A stretch of DNA of 64,000 nt from Lachnospiraceae bacterium (GTDB lineage Bacteria; Bacillota; Clostridia; Lachnospirales; Lachnospiraceae). The stretch spans positions 46,566 to 110,565 of the forward strand of contig JAETQI010000008.1 of assembly GCA_021770755.1 (NCBI GenBank), given 5' to 3'. The notes below the pieces were generated by a model. The model saw only the letters and a program-made list of their open reading frames with translations, was not told where the DNA came from and did not search any database. A program made the translations under genes and the position numbers. Shown one piece after another: positions 50,534 to 59,096 of the stretch. How positions within the stretch are numbered: position 1 is the first letter of the stretch; each line of letters opens with the position of its first letter.

Positions 50534-50561
50534 GGGCAACGGATTCAGAAATAGTAAGAAG

Positions 50562-51092
50562 GTGGCTGTAAAATTGGAGTTCAGGCAGAGACACGGGAGA
50601 AACATTATCAAGCCGGTCAGAATCTCCATCAGGCCCGCATACCGCGATGAATGGGATGACGCCATGGCGCTTGCATGGCGTACTTTCATGCAGTTTGAGG
50701 CGTGTGATTTTACGCCGGAGGGCGTTGGGAGTTTTCAGGATTTCATTACGGATACGGTGCTTTATAGAATGTTCGTTCTTGGCTCGTATCAGCTTTTTGG
50801 TGCCTATGACAACAACAAAATGATCGGAATGCTCAGCCTCAGGGGAGAGACGCACATATCGCTTCTTTTTGTGGATGGGAGTTATCACAGGAGGGGGATC
50901 GGCCGGGGGCTGATCGAGTATGTGAGCAGGTATGTCCTGACGGAAGAGGGGCACGACAGCATCACGGTCAATGCGGCGCCGTATGCGAGAGGATTTTATC
51001 ACCGCATGGGATTTGTCGATACCGATGGGGAACAGGCATGCGACGGGATCCGGTACACGCCGATGAAGCGCAGTATCGTGAAATGTCAGTAA
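50562..51092 (+). CDS. GNAT family N-acetyltransferase
   Basis: The acetyl-CoA loop is GSYHRRGIGRGLIEYV (about residues 106-121), preceded by the strand HISLLFVD and followed by DSITVNAAPYARGFYHRMGFVDT, the typical GNAT C-terminal part. 176 residues, cytoplasmic; substrate unknown. The start is uncertain: GTG 50562 adjoins AAGAAGG with little spacing, and TTG 50574 is an alternative. Confidence 0.8.
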   Translation: MAVKLEFRQRHGRNIIKPVRISIRPAYRDEWDDAMALAWRTFMQFEACDFTPEGVGSFQDFITDTVLYRMFVLGSYQLFGAYDNNKMIGMLSLRGETHISLLFVDGSYHRRGIGRGLIEYVSRYVLTEEGHDSITVNAAPYARGFYHRMGFVDTDGEQACDGIRYTPMKRSIVKCQ

Positions 51093-51168
51093 CGATTCGC
51101 GAAATGTTTTTCAGACCGGACGCGGGATCGTTGCGGATCATAAAAAAGAATTAAAAGAGGGTGGGAAA

Positions 51169-52434
51169 ATGGCAGTAGAATATATCACAAGCAGAAACAT
51201 GGCGGATCTGATCTATGAGACAGTGAGGCTGATGAATAAAACCATGGCGCATCACGGCATGCGGGTGAGTTACATCATGGCTAAGATGCTGGAAACCGAG
51301 GGCTCATACGAAAAGTACGAGATCGCGGACTTTATGGTGCTGGCACTGCTCCACGATGTCGGGGCATACAAGACAGATGACGTGCGCAAGACGCTGACCT
51401 TTGAATCAAAAAATCCGATGCCGCACTCCGTGTACGGTTATCTGTTCCTGCGCTATCTTTCTCCTCTGGAGGAGCAGTCCAAGATGATCCTGTATCATCA
51501 TATGGATTACGTCAAGACACAGGACATGGATTACAGATACCGCTTTGAGATGGAAGTCCTCAAGGTGGCGGAGATCATGGATGTCTGGCAGCGGTCCTTC
51601 GGGGCAAAATTCGACTACAGGCTGATCGAGAAGTACGCCGGCACTAAATACGATCCCCAGGTGTGCCGGCTCCTTGCAAAGACCGTGGAGGAGCACGATA
51701 TATTTACCAAGATAAGGGATAACAGCTACAAGGCGGAGTACAGCGAGAGCCTTGAGTTCATACTGCTGTCGGACATTGAGAAGGAAAAGTACCTAAAGAT
51801 GCTCATGTACTGCACCGGTCTAAAGGAGGAGCAGATGGTATCCGAGACCGTGGCGACCATCTACGTGTGCCGGGAGCTTGGCAGGAAGCTTAAGCTGAGC
51901 GAACTGGATAAGAACGAGGTGTACTATGCGGCATTGCTCCACGATATCGGGATGCTCGCAATCCCGCGTGAACTGCTGGATGCGCCAAGGACGCTCAGCG
52001 AGGAGGAGAAGAACCTGGTCAAGACGCATGTGGATATCATGGAAAAGACGCTTGAGAGCAAGCTCTCCAAGGAGATCATACGGATCGCCGCGGGACATCA
52101 TGAGCGCTTTGACGGGAGCGGATATCCGCGCGGGCTGAAAGCGAGCGTGATGGGGGAGAAGGAAGCGATCCTGCAGATCTCGGAACAGGTGATCAATGCG
52201 ATGGAGCCCAAGCCCTATAGGGAGGCGCACACAAGGGAGGAGATCATCGACGAGCTCAACAACGGCATCATCTCGGGCAAGTACGAGGGGATCGTGGCGG
52301 ATACGTTTTTGAAGCACTATGACGAGATTATGGATAAGGCAAAGCAGAAAGCAGAGATGGCGCTGGTGACGCACCAGAAGCTGCTGCGCAATTACAATCA
52401 GGTTTATTCCAGCCTGGGATCTGCAGAGAAATAA
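51169..52434 (+). CDS. Tandem HD / HD-GYP domain protein
   Basis: Two HD-type domains in one chain. The first (residues ~25-175) has LALLHDVGAYKTDD (His62-Asp63) and YHHMDY but no GYP. The second (~225-370) is HD-GYP-like: ALLHDIGML (His258-Asp259), GHHERFDGSGYP (310-320). In the second, the His expected in the first helix (HSxRVA) is replaced (VSETVA). It probably hydrolyses or senses cyclic di-GMP. Ribosome site GGGTGGG. Confidence 0.82.
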   Translation: MAVEYITSRNMADLIYETVRLMNKTMAHHGMRVSYIMAKMLETEGSYEKYEIADFMVLALLHDVGAYKTDDVRKTLTFESKNPMPHSVYGYLFLRYLSPLEEQSKMILYHHMDYVKTQDMDYRYRFEMEVLKVAEIMDVWQRSFGAKFDYRLIEKYAGTKYDPQVCRLLAKTVEEHDIFTKIRDNSYKAEYSESLEFILLSDIEKEKYLKMLMYCTGLKEEQMVSETVATIYVCRELGRKLKLSELDKNEVYYAALLHDIGMLAIPRELLDAPRTLSEEEKNLVKTHVDIMEKTLESKLSKEIIRIAAGHHERFDGSGYPRGLKASVMGEKEAILQISEQVINAMEPKPYREAHTREEIIDELNNGIISGKYEGIVADTFLKHYDEIMDKAKQKAEMALVTHQKLLRNYNQVYSSLGSAEK

Positions 52435-52509
52435 CGGATGCGGGTTGCATCGGTTATTTTCCCGCAGATCCTTAAGCGGAGAGCGTCGATACGAGAGGAG
52501 ATTTATAGC

Positions 52510-53292
52510 ATGTTTAAGCTTGACAGTCCGTTGATGAATTTTCTAAATAAAGTTGCTGATATCATGATACTGAATTTCATGTTCATCGTTTTCAGTATTC
52601 CGTTCTTCACGATCGGAGCCTCCTTGTCAGCCGCGTATTACATGTGTTTCAAGATGGTTAGGAACGAGGAGACCTACATTGTAAAAGGCTTCTGGAAGGC
52701 TTTTAAGGAGAACTTTAAACAGGCGACAGTGATCTGGCTGATCGTCGCTGTCATAGGCGGGGTGCTGATGGCGGATTACAGGATTATCGCATACTCCGGG
52801 ATCGAGTTTTCGAAGTGGATCAGCATCGCCATGATGACGGTGACGCTTGTGGTGCTGATGGGCGTGGTGTTCCTGTTCCCGCTGCAGGCGCGGTTTATCA
52901 ATCCGGTCAAAAACACGATCAAGAACGCTTTCCTGATGGCGTTATCCCATCTGCCGACAGCGTTTCTGCTGGTCGCGGTCTACGCAGTGCCGGTCGTTGT
53001 CCTTTATCTGGTCCCGCAGAGCCTGCCGGTGATCATACTGATGGCGTTTGGCGTGGTCATATACGTCAAGTCGATCCTGCTGCTGCGCGTGTTCAAGAAG
53101 TATGAGGAAGCGCTGATCGACCGGACGAACGGGGTGCCGGGACAAACGGATGATCCGGATGGCGACAGCGGGATCTTTGCGGAGAGCGACCGCATCGAGC
53201 GTGAAAATAAAATGGTCAAGGTATTTCGCAACGGAAAGTTTGTGGAAGTGCCGGAAAGCAGCCTGAAAAATGACGCAGATGCGCCAAAATGA
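52510..53292 (+). CDS. YesL family (DUF624) membrane protein
   Basis: Five or six membrane segments: a first at ~18-40 (IMILNFMFIVFSIPFFTIGASL), a pair at ~74-115, and further ones at ~140-190. LDSPLMNFLNKVADIMILNF is typical of YesL. The hydrophilic C-terminal ~60 residues are acidic and cytoplasmic. YesL proteins are usually near carbohydrate ABC transporters, and the MsmK-type ATPase gene follows. ATG 52510 has GAGAGGAG upstream; the in-frame extension to 52438 begins right after the preceding stop. Confidence 0.8.
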   Translation: MFKLDSPLMNFLNKVADIMILNFMFIVFSIPFFTIGASLSAAYYMCFKMVRNEETYIVKGFWKAFKENFKQATVIWLIVAVIGGVLMADYRIIAYSGIEFSKWISIAMMTVTLVVLMGVVFLFPLQARFINPVKNTIKNAFLMALSHLPTAFLLVAVYAVPVVVLYLVPQSLPVIILMAFGVVIYVKSILLLRVFKKYEEALIDRTNGVPGQTDDPDGDSGIFAESDRIERENKMVKVFRNGKFVEVPESSLKNDADAPK

Positions 53293-53554
53293 TCTTTTGA
53301 TTTGGTTAAACTGTACAGAATGGATAACGTTCATTGGACAAAATGCTTACATGAAATACTGATTCAGAAATCGTTTGGTGACTTGTAAGCAATTGTTACA
53401 TAAGTATTAAAAAATCTTTGTGGATTTATGGTATAGTAATTTGGGCGAATTTATTTTATACTTAGAACATACAAAACAACTTGTTGAAGGAATGCTTACG
53501 TACATAATTCTTTCAATGAAACAAAATAATCAATAATTCGGGAGGCAGTTCAAA

Positions 53555-54667
53555 ATGGCAAGTTTATCTTTAAAAAATGTTTGTAAAGTATACCCAAATG
53601 GATTCGAGGCAGTTAAGAATTTTAATCTCGAGATTGCTGACAAAGAGTTCATCATCTTCGTAGGACCTTCTGGTTGCGGTAAGTCTACTACACTCCGTAT
53701 GATCGCAGGTCTTGAAGACATTTCTTCCGGCGAGTTGAAGATTGGCGACAGAGTTGTAAACGACGTTGAGCCTAAGGACAGAGATATCGCGATGGTATTC
53801 CAGAACTACGCTCTGTATCCTCATATGTCAGTGTATGACAATATGGCATTCGGTCTTAAATTAAGAAAAGTTCCTAAGAATGAAATTGATAAAATGGTTA
53901 AGGAAGCAGCTAAGATCCTCGACCTGACAGCACTCCTTGACAGAAAGCCGAAGGCTTTGTCAGGTGGTCAGAGACAGCGTGTTGCCATGGGACGTGCGAT
54001 CGTGCGTAATCCGAAGGTATTCCTCATGGATGAGCCTCTCTCCAACCTGGATGCAAAGCTCCGTGTACAGATGCGTATCGAGATCGCGAAGCTCCATCAG
54101 AGACTGGGCACAACGATCATCTACGTTACACATGACCAGACAGAGGCTATGACACTTGGTACGCGTATCGTCGTTATGAAGGATGGTATCGTTCAGCAGG
54201 TAGATACACCGCAGAACCTGTACGAGAAGCCGCAGAACCTGTTCGTTGCAGGATTCATGGGATCTCCGCAGATGAACTTCATCGACGCTACAGTTGATGT
54301 GAAGGGTGACACAGCTAGCCTGAAGGTAGCAGGTCTCTCTATTCCGCTTCCTCCCGCTAAATCCAAGAAGCTTATTGACGGCGGCTACAGCGGAAAGACA
54401 GTTACATTTGGTATCAGACCGGAGGATATCTACGATTCACAGATGATGGTAGAGGCAAAGTCTGACAGCACATTTGAGACAACGATCCGTGTATACGAGC
54501 TGCTCGGTGCAGAAGTATTCCTGTATGCTGATCTGGCAGAGTTCCCGATCACGGCGAGAGTTGATCCCAGAACAACTGCAAGACCTGGCGACAAGGTTAA
54601 GTTTGCGATTGATATTGAGAAGATCCACGTATTTGACAAAGAGACAGAGAAGATTATCACCAACTAG
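53555..54667 (+). CDS. msmK: Multiple-sugar ABC importer ATPase (MsmK/UgpC type)
   Basis: ABC ATPase with Walker A GPSGCGKST (residues ~37-45), Q-loop FQNYALYPHM, signature LSGGQRQRVAMGRAI, Walker B VFLMDEPLSNLD and H-loop VTHDQ. The C-terminal ~130 residues are a TOBE/OB regulatory domain. No permease or binding-protein gene adjoins it, so it likely energises several sugar importers encoded elsewhere, as MsmK does in streptococci. Codon choice (GGT, GCT, CGT, ACA) differs visibly from its GC-richer neighbours, which fits high expression. A 262-bp AT-rich leader precedes it; a terminator follows. Confidence 0.92.
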   Translation: MASLSLKNVCKVYPNGFEAVKNFNLEIADKEFIIFVGPSGCGKSTTLRMIAGLEDISSGELKIGDRVVNDVEPKDRDIAMVFQNYALYPHMSVYDNMAFGLKLRKVPKNEIDKMVKEAAKILDLTALLDRKPKALSGGQRQRVAMGRAIVRNPKVFLMDEPLSNLDAKLRVQMRIEIAKLHQRLGTTIIYVTHDQTEAMTLGTRIVVMKDGIVQQVDTPQNLYEKPQNLFVAGFMGSPQMNFIDATVDVKGDTASLKVAGLSIPLPPAKSKKLIDGGYSGKTVTFGIRPEDIYDSQMMVEAKSDSTFETTIRVYELLGAEVFLYADLAEFPITARVDPRTTARPGDKVKFAIDIEKIHVFDKETEKIITN

Positions 54668-54693
54668 TTATTTGTGATACGATCGGTAGTATG

Positions 54694-54723
54694 CCCGGGT
54701 GAAATGTTTCACCCGGGTTTTTT
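54694..54723 (+). terminator. Rho-independent terminator after msmK
   Basis: Perfect 11-bp stem CCCGGGTGAAA / TTTCACCCGGG with a 2-nt apex and six T. Confidence 0.9.
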
Positions 54724-54727
54724 GCCC

Positions 54728-54743
54728 TAGAGCGTGTTTGAAA
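54728..54743. repeat. Solo end of the MITE-like element
   Basis: TAGAGCGTGTTTGAAA, identical to the left terminal repeat at 50331-50346. No matching right end is seen before the next gene, so it is a remnant or a solo end. It lies 4 bp after the msmK terminator T-tract. Confidence 0.55.
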
Positions 54744-54793
54744 CATACGCAATGCTGTACAAAATATTTGAGTGAGATAGGAGGATGTGAACA

Positions 54794-55879
54794 GTGATTT
54801 CAAACCAGGTGATTCAGACAAGCATTGACGAGCTAAAGACGATCACAAAGATTGACCTGTGTGTGATCGATATGGAAGGAATTACGGTGGCGACAACTTT
54901 TGACAACAGGAATGTATCGCAGGAACTGGTCAAGAATTTTGTCAGTTCGCCTGCCGACAGCCAGATCGTAGGTGGATATCATATGCTGAAGGTTCTCGAG
55001 GACGGTGATGTACTCTATGTGCTGATCGCCAAGGGAGCGGGAGCGGATGCATATATGATCGGAAAGGTGGCGGTGAGCCAGATCCAGAATCTGGTGATCG
55101 CCTACAAGGAGCATTTTGATAAGAACAATTTTTTCCAGAATCTGCTGCTTGACAATCTGCTGCTTGTCGATATCTATAACCGTGCCAAGAAGCTCCACAT
55201 TGCATCGGAGATACCGCGCGTGGTGTATCTGATCGAAGCTCAAAATGATAAGGATAACATTTCCATGGAGATGCTGAAAAACATTTTTGAGGGGCAGGCG
55301 GGGTGCTACCTGACGGCTGTGGAGCAAAAAAATATCATACTGATCAAGGAAGTCAGCTCACTGGAGGCATACGAGGAGGTAGAGCAGACGGCTCAGGTGA
55401 TCGTCGATATGCTCAATGCGGAGGCAATGCTGATCACAAAAGTGTCCTATGGAACGATAGTCCCTGAACTCAAGGAGGTCTCCAAGTCCTACAAGGAAGC
55501 AAAGATGGCGCGTGATGTCGGCATGATATTCTACATGGAGAAGTCGATCAGCGCTTACAATACACTCGGAATAGGGCGGCTGATCTATCAGCTTCCGATC
55601 AATCTGTGCCGGATCTTCATGAAGGAGATCTTCGGCGACAATATTCCGGATGACCTGGATGATGAGATCCTGACAACAGTACAGAAGTTCTTTGACAACA
55701 ATCTCAATGTCTCGGAGACATCAAGGCAGCTCTATGTACACAGAAATACACTTGTCTACAGGATTGAAAAGCTGCACCAGTCCACCGGACTTGACATCAG
55801 AAAATTTGATGATGCACTGACATTCAAGATCGCGCTGATGGTTGTAAACTATATGAAATATATCGATTCGCTGGAATAA
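54794..55879 (+). CDS. PucR/CdaR-family transcriptional regulator
   Basis: The N-terminal sugar-diacid-recognition-like domain (IDELKTITKIDLCVIDMEGITVATT) precedes a central GGDEF-like-fold region. The C-terminal PucR/CdaR HTH reads ILTTVQKFFDNNLNVSETSRQLYVHRNTLVYRIEKLHQSTGLDIRKFDDALTFKIAL, typical of the family, in three consecutive blocks. 361 residues. It is likely to control carbohydrate genes; its position after msmK supports a link to sugar uptake. Ribosome site TAGGAGG. Confidence 0.85.
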   Translation: MISNQVIQTSIDELKTITKIDLCVIDMEGITVATTFDNRNVSQELVKNFVSSPADSQIVGGYHMLKVLEDGDVLYVLIAKGAGADAYMIGKVAVSQIQNLVIAYKEHFDKNNFFQNLLLDNLLLVDIYNRAKKLHIASEIPRVVYLIEAQNDKDNISMEMLKNIFEGQAGCYLTAVEQKNIILIKEVSSLEAYEEVEQTAQVIVDMLNAEAMLITKVSYGTIVPELKEVSKSYKEAKMARDVGMIFYMEKSISAYNTLGIGRLIYQLPINLCRIFMKEIFGDNIPDDLDDEILTTVQKFFDNNLNVSETSRQLYVHRNTLVYRIEKLHQSTGLDIRKFDDALTFKIALMVVNYMKYIDSLE

Positions 55880-55903
55880 TCATAGAAGGTGTCCTGCTGA
55901 TCG

Positions 55904-55943
55904 GGGACAGAGTTGCTCTTTTTGGACAACTCTGTCCCTTGTT
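55904..55943 (+). terminator. Rho-independent terminator after the PucR/CdaR-type gene
   Basis: 12-bp perfect stem GGGACAGAGTTG / CAACTCTGTCCC (55904-55915 / 55927-55938) followed by TTGTTTG. Confidence 0.7.
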
Positions 55944-56021
55944 TGTATTGGGAAAATGATATAAATTAATTATAAACAATTTGTAAAATTTTACCATTAT
56001 TGAGAGGAACAGCAGGATACA

Positions 56022-57893
56022 ATGCAGAATAGTAAACTTATGAAAATACCGACAGAGTCGGATCAGGATTTTCCCAGGTTTTTGAAAAGGGTGCGAAAAG
56101 AGGAAAATGTCTATCTGGAGCAGTTAGCGGAGGGATTGATGACGGTCAGCCAGCTCGCAAGGATCGAGAAAGGGCAGCGTCCGATTCCAAAGAATATGCG
56201 GGACCGTCTGTTGGGCAGGCTGGGCATCGCCAGCGACCTGTATGAAAATCTGCTAAACATTGAAGACTATGCGGCGTGGGAGCAGCAGCGCAATATCCTG
56301 CGCGCTGTGGAGCAGCGGGAGACCGGGAAGGCACAGGAACTGATCGAGGCATACGAGAGACAGGCGCCAAATTATGACAGGATCAGGCGGCAATTCTGCC
56401 TGATGATGCGGGCGGAAGTTTTGAGACAGCAGGGGGCGGATCCGGACGTGATCGCGGACTGTTATGATGCCGCGGTGAAATGTACGGTTCCTGATATAGA
56501 GGAGCTGTGTCTGGAGGCAAAACTGCTGTCGATCCAGGAGATCAATATAATTCTGGAATATGAGTACTGCCATAAGCGCGGGGATTTTGCCGGAAAGTGT
56601 ATGGATCTGATGAGGTATGTGGAACATGCGGTCTATGATGATCTGTCTAAGGTAAAGATTTATCCTAAGATCGTTTATTATTATCTGCGGGAAGCTTTTT
56701 CGGAGCGGGATCATCGCGGGGCAGAAAACGCGGGAAGGATCCTCAGGATATGCGATCGGGCAGTCGAGATGCTGCGCGATACCGGAAGGGCATTTTTCCT
56801 GTTGGAGATCCTGGAGATAAAGACAAAGCTGCTGGAATATATGACGACGGTATCGGAAGAGAGAGAGGCGCTTCGCCTGGAATATCAGGAGAGTGCGGAA
56901 CTGGCAGGGTTGTTGAGGGAGCTTGCGGCAGAATACGATGTGCCGGCATACATGCAGGATTGTACGTATCTGTATCAGCAGAGGTGGGTATTTTATATAG
57001 GCGATGTTCTGCGGATCCGCAGAGAAATGTATGGACTGACACAGAAGGAGCTGTGCAGAGGGATCTGCTCGGTCAAGACATTGCGCAGGACAGAAAAGAA
57101 GGAAGCAAATATGCAGCACGCGTATCTGGGCGCGTTGCTGAGAAGGCTTGGGCTGTCTAAGGAGTTTCAACGCGCGCGTCTGGTTACGGATGATAGGGAA
57201 GTGTTGAGGCTGAGAAAAGAGATAAATATTTCCCGCAACAATAGAGATTTTAATCGATGTAGGAAACTGTTAAAACAGATACAGGAGCGGGTTTCACTTG
57301 AAGTACCACAAAATAAGCAGTATTTGATTGAATTGGAAGCATCCTTGGATTGGATGCAAAATAAAATAACATCTGTAGAATATGTTGAAAAAGAAGAGAA
57401 GGCTCTCCAATGTACATTAGATATGAGAGATCTGATTATGAAAAAGGAGCTTTATTTGACGGAAATGGAAGTGTCCTGTATACGTAATAAAATACACGGA
57501 TTGAAGGGTATAGATAGGAAAAATCAGATTGACTTTTTGTTGCATTTTATTGAGTTATGTGATAGGGATAGTAAATTACCAGACTGTATAATAATGTATG
57601 AATATGTAATAAGATTTGTTGCCAGCGAATTAGGAAATGCAGGAGAATACCAGATGGCAATAAATCTAGACAAAAAAGTATTAAAGGAAGATTACATTTG
57701 CAGGCGTGTCTGGTTGATGGGGATTCTTTTGTATGATATTTTGTGGACTGAAATAGAGCAGGAGAAGGAAAAAGGGAAATCGGTAGGAAAAGAAAAAACG
57801 ACTGAGCGTTTAAAACAATGTAGATTACTCAGTCATTTTTGTAAACAAACATTTTACGAGAAATTTTTTGAGGATAAATTGTATCAGTCGTAG
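56022..57893 (+). CDS. Double-HTH (XRE) regulator with helical-repeat C-terminus, RRNPP-like
   Basis: The N-terminal XRE HTH (residues ~18-70: FLKRVRKEENVYLEQLAEGL, TVSQLARIEKGQRPIPKNM) is followed by ~250 residues of helical repeat. A second XRE-like HTH is at ~325-380 (LRIRREMYGLTQKELCRGI, SVKTLRRTEKK), then a second helical region to residue 623. The layout resembles peptide-sensing RRNPP regulators (Rgg, PlcR, PrgX). Base composition breaks sharply at about nt 57200-57230, from roughly 60% G+C to about 30% by eye, just after the second HTH. A 56-codon secreted-peptide gene converges on and overlaps the last 10 bp. Ribosome site GAGGAAC. Confidence 0.75.
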   Translation: MQNSKLMKIPTESDQDFPRFLKRVRKEENVYLEQLAEGLMTVSQLARIEKGQRPIPKNMRDRLLGRLGIASDLYENLLNIEDYAAWEQQRNILRAVEQRETGKAQELIEAYERQAPNYDRIRRQFCLMMRAEVLRQQGADPDVIADCYDAAVKCTVPDIEELCLEAKLLSIQEINIILEYEYCHKRGDFAGKCMDLMRYVEHAVYDDLSKVKIYPKIVYYYLREAFSERDHRGAENAGRILRICDRAVEMLRDTGRAFFLLEILEIKTKLLEYMTTVSEEREALRLEYQESAELAGLLRELAAEYDVPAYMQDCTYLYQQRWVFYIGDVLRIRREMYGLTQKELCRGICSVKTLRRTEKKEANMQHAYLGALLRRLGLSKEFQRARLVTDDREVLRLRKEINISRNNRDFNRCRKLLKQIQERVSLEVPQNKQYLIELEASLDWMQNKITSVEYVEKEEKALQCTLDMRDLIMKKELYLTEMEVSCIRNKIHGLKGIDRKNQIDFLLHFIELCDRDSKLPDCIIMYEYVIRFVASELGNAGEYQMAINLDKKVLKEDYICRRVWLMGILLYDILWTEIEQEKEKGKSVGKEKTTERLKQCRLLSHFCKQTFYEKFFEDKLYQS

Positions 57894-58054
57894 CTCTCAG
57901 TAATATCAGGCAAGTCGCTGCAAGGAGCAGTACCGCCCTCCTCAGAATAAGAACCGTTGTTTTCGCCAGTGTTTGAAACAATAACAACACCATTTTGCAC
58001 GATGATCACAAGAGCAAGCATCATAAGAATCTGTTTGAACTTAAAGTTTTTCAT
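57884..58054 (-). CDS. Small exported peptide (56 aa), candidate signal of the adjacent regulator
   Basis: Reading the minus strand from ATG 58054, a 56-codon frame encodes a basic start (MKNFKFKQ), a hydrophobic segment (ILMMLALVIIVQNGVVIV), and a polar acidic tail (SNTGENNGSYSEEGG, then TAPCSDLPDITESYD) with one Cys. GGAGG lies 11 nt before the ATG. The form is that of a Phr/PapR-like exported pheromone precursor. Its end overlaps the regulator gene's end by 10 bp, as in TprA/PhrA-type pairs. AgrD-like cyclic peptides also have one Cys, but the usual tail is lacking. Confidence 0.6.
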   Translation of the reverse strand: MKNFKFKQILMMLALVIIVQNGVVIVSNTGENNGSYSEEGGTAPCSDLPDITESYD

Positions 58055-58610
58055 TTGTTAAAGAACCTCCGTTTTATAAAAAATGTGTAATGGTTAGGAA
58101 GTGATCAAAAGTAACTTATGCATCCTGACCTGGCTTTTTCTCCGATTGCACATACCAATAAGCCTCGCCGTAGTCCGCCATGCTATCGTTTTTTGATAAT
58201 TGCCTTAGCAACTTCACCTCGAAGAGATATCCTGCGCAGGCTGCACATGTTATTTCTGAACAGTTTCTTAAGCGTGTGTGAAAAAGACCCGACTGCACAC
58301 GCTGTTGCATATCAGGGAATGGATACCATATGAACAGTTTCGCACAGAGACCAGTAGGCTGAGCCAAAAGAAAGAGGTACAGTTAAACTGCATCAACTGG
58401 TTTTGGCACAGATATCATACAGATCGCGATTTGTTCTGAACGGCTCCCCGATATGCCGTTAATCTCAAGACTGTCAATAAACAAGTCGGTTTTGCAGTCT
58501 CAATACAAAGCGGCTACAAAACAGCAGTGCAGCTACCTTGATTCTGTCTGTAACTATAAGGAATGAAATAGTTAAGATAATATTAATGTAAGCACATCTT
58601 AATCATTTTT
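58055..58610. other. Intergenic region without a secure gene
   Basis: AT-rich, with no gene I can defend. A minus-strand frame at 58116-58367 (83 codons) has no ribosome site and looks random in its first half. In another minus frame (58268-58375) a stretch reading FFWLSLLVSVRNCSYGIHS resembles the RxYxGGxHA core of AgrB peptidases, with changes at key residues, so this may be the decayed remains of a signal-peptide processing gene. No promoter was recognised. Confidence 0.35.
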
Positions 58611-58687
58611 CAAGGGACAGAATTGACCAATAGGGATTTTTGTCTATTTTGCTATTAGCGAATCGGCGGCATGTCCCTTGTTTTTTT
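58611..58687 (+). terminator. Terminator with long apical part
   Basis: CAAGGGACA (58611-58619) pairs with TGTCCCTTG (58672-58680), followed by seven T. The ~50-nt apex contains AATAG / CTATT pairing. No plus-strand gene ends close by (the regulator ends 718 bp upstream), so it may close an unrecognised small RNA. Confidence 0.55.
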
Positions 58688-58689
58688 AC

Positions 58690-58719
58690 TTGACAAGTGA
58701 GAAGTGGGAAGTTTATACT
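58690..58719 (+). promoter_or_regulatory. Sigma-A promoter of the T-box/ileS transcript
   Basis: TTGACA (58690-58695) and TATACT (58714-58719), 18-nt spacing. Confidence 0.75.
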
Positions 58720-58749
58720 AATACTATATTTTTATGATTTGAAAGACGA

Positions 58750-59092
58750 TGACGGAGACAGTACACAGTATCAGAAAGTCACAGAGAGCTGGGTGGGCGT
58801 GCGTGAAGGACGCTCTGGGTGGGAGCCAGTACGAGTATGCGACTGTCGAAGATCACTCCTGAGTTGCGGGCTGAAATGTCATGGCGGTCATGATGAGGGA
58901 TCGGAGAGTTTGATTTGATTTATGTGCTGCAGGGCAGATTAGGTGCTGACGCATTTCCCAGCGTTAGAGGGAGCGTGTATAAAAGTCTTTTGATGTCTGC
59001 ATTGCAGGGTGCTGATCAAGACGGAGTACACTGTAATTAGGTGGTATAACGATCGTAAGGCTCTCGTCCTATTTACAGGATGAGAGCCTTTT
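58750..59092 (+). ncRNA. T-box riboswitch (isoleucine specifier) of ileS
   Basis: A T-box leader in full order: the Stem I block CAGAGAGCTGGGTGG (58780-58794); the specifier loop GAAGATCACTCCTGAG with codon ATC (58852-58854, Ile); the downstream GCTGAAATGTCATGG; and the T-box antiterminator AATTAGGTGGTATAACG (59035-59051), whose TGGT bulge pairs with the acceptor end of tRNA-Ile (discriminator A). The terminator is AAGGCTCTCGTCCT / AGGATGAGAGCCTT (59057-59070 / 59077-59090) with a short T-tract. Uncharged tRNA-Ile would favour readthrough into ileS. Confidence 0.92.
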
Positions 59093-59096
59093 ATGC

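Noticed and set aside
58116..58367. 83-codon minus-strand frame upstream of the peptide gene
   Set aside because: No ribosome site, and no recognisable domain. Listed only as part of the uncharacterised region.
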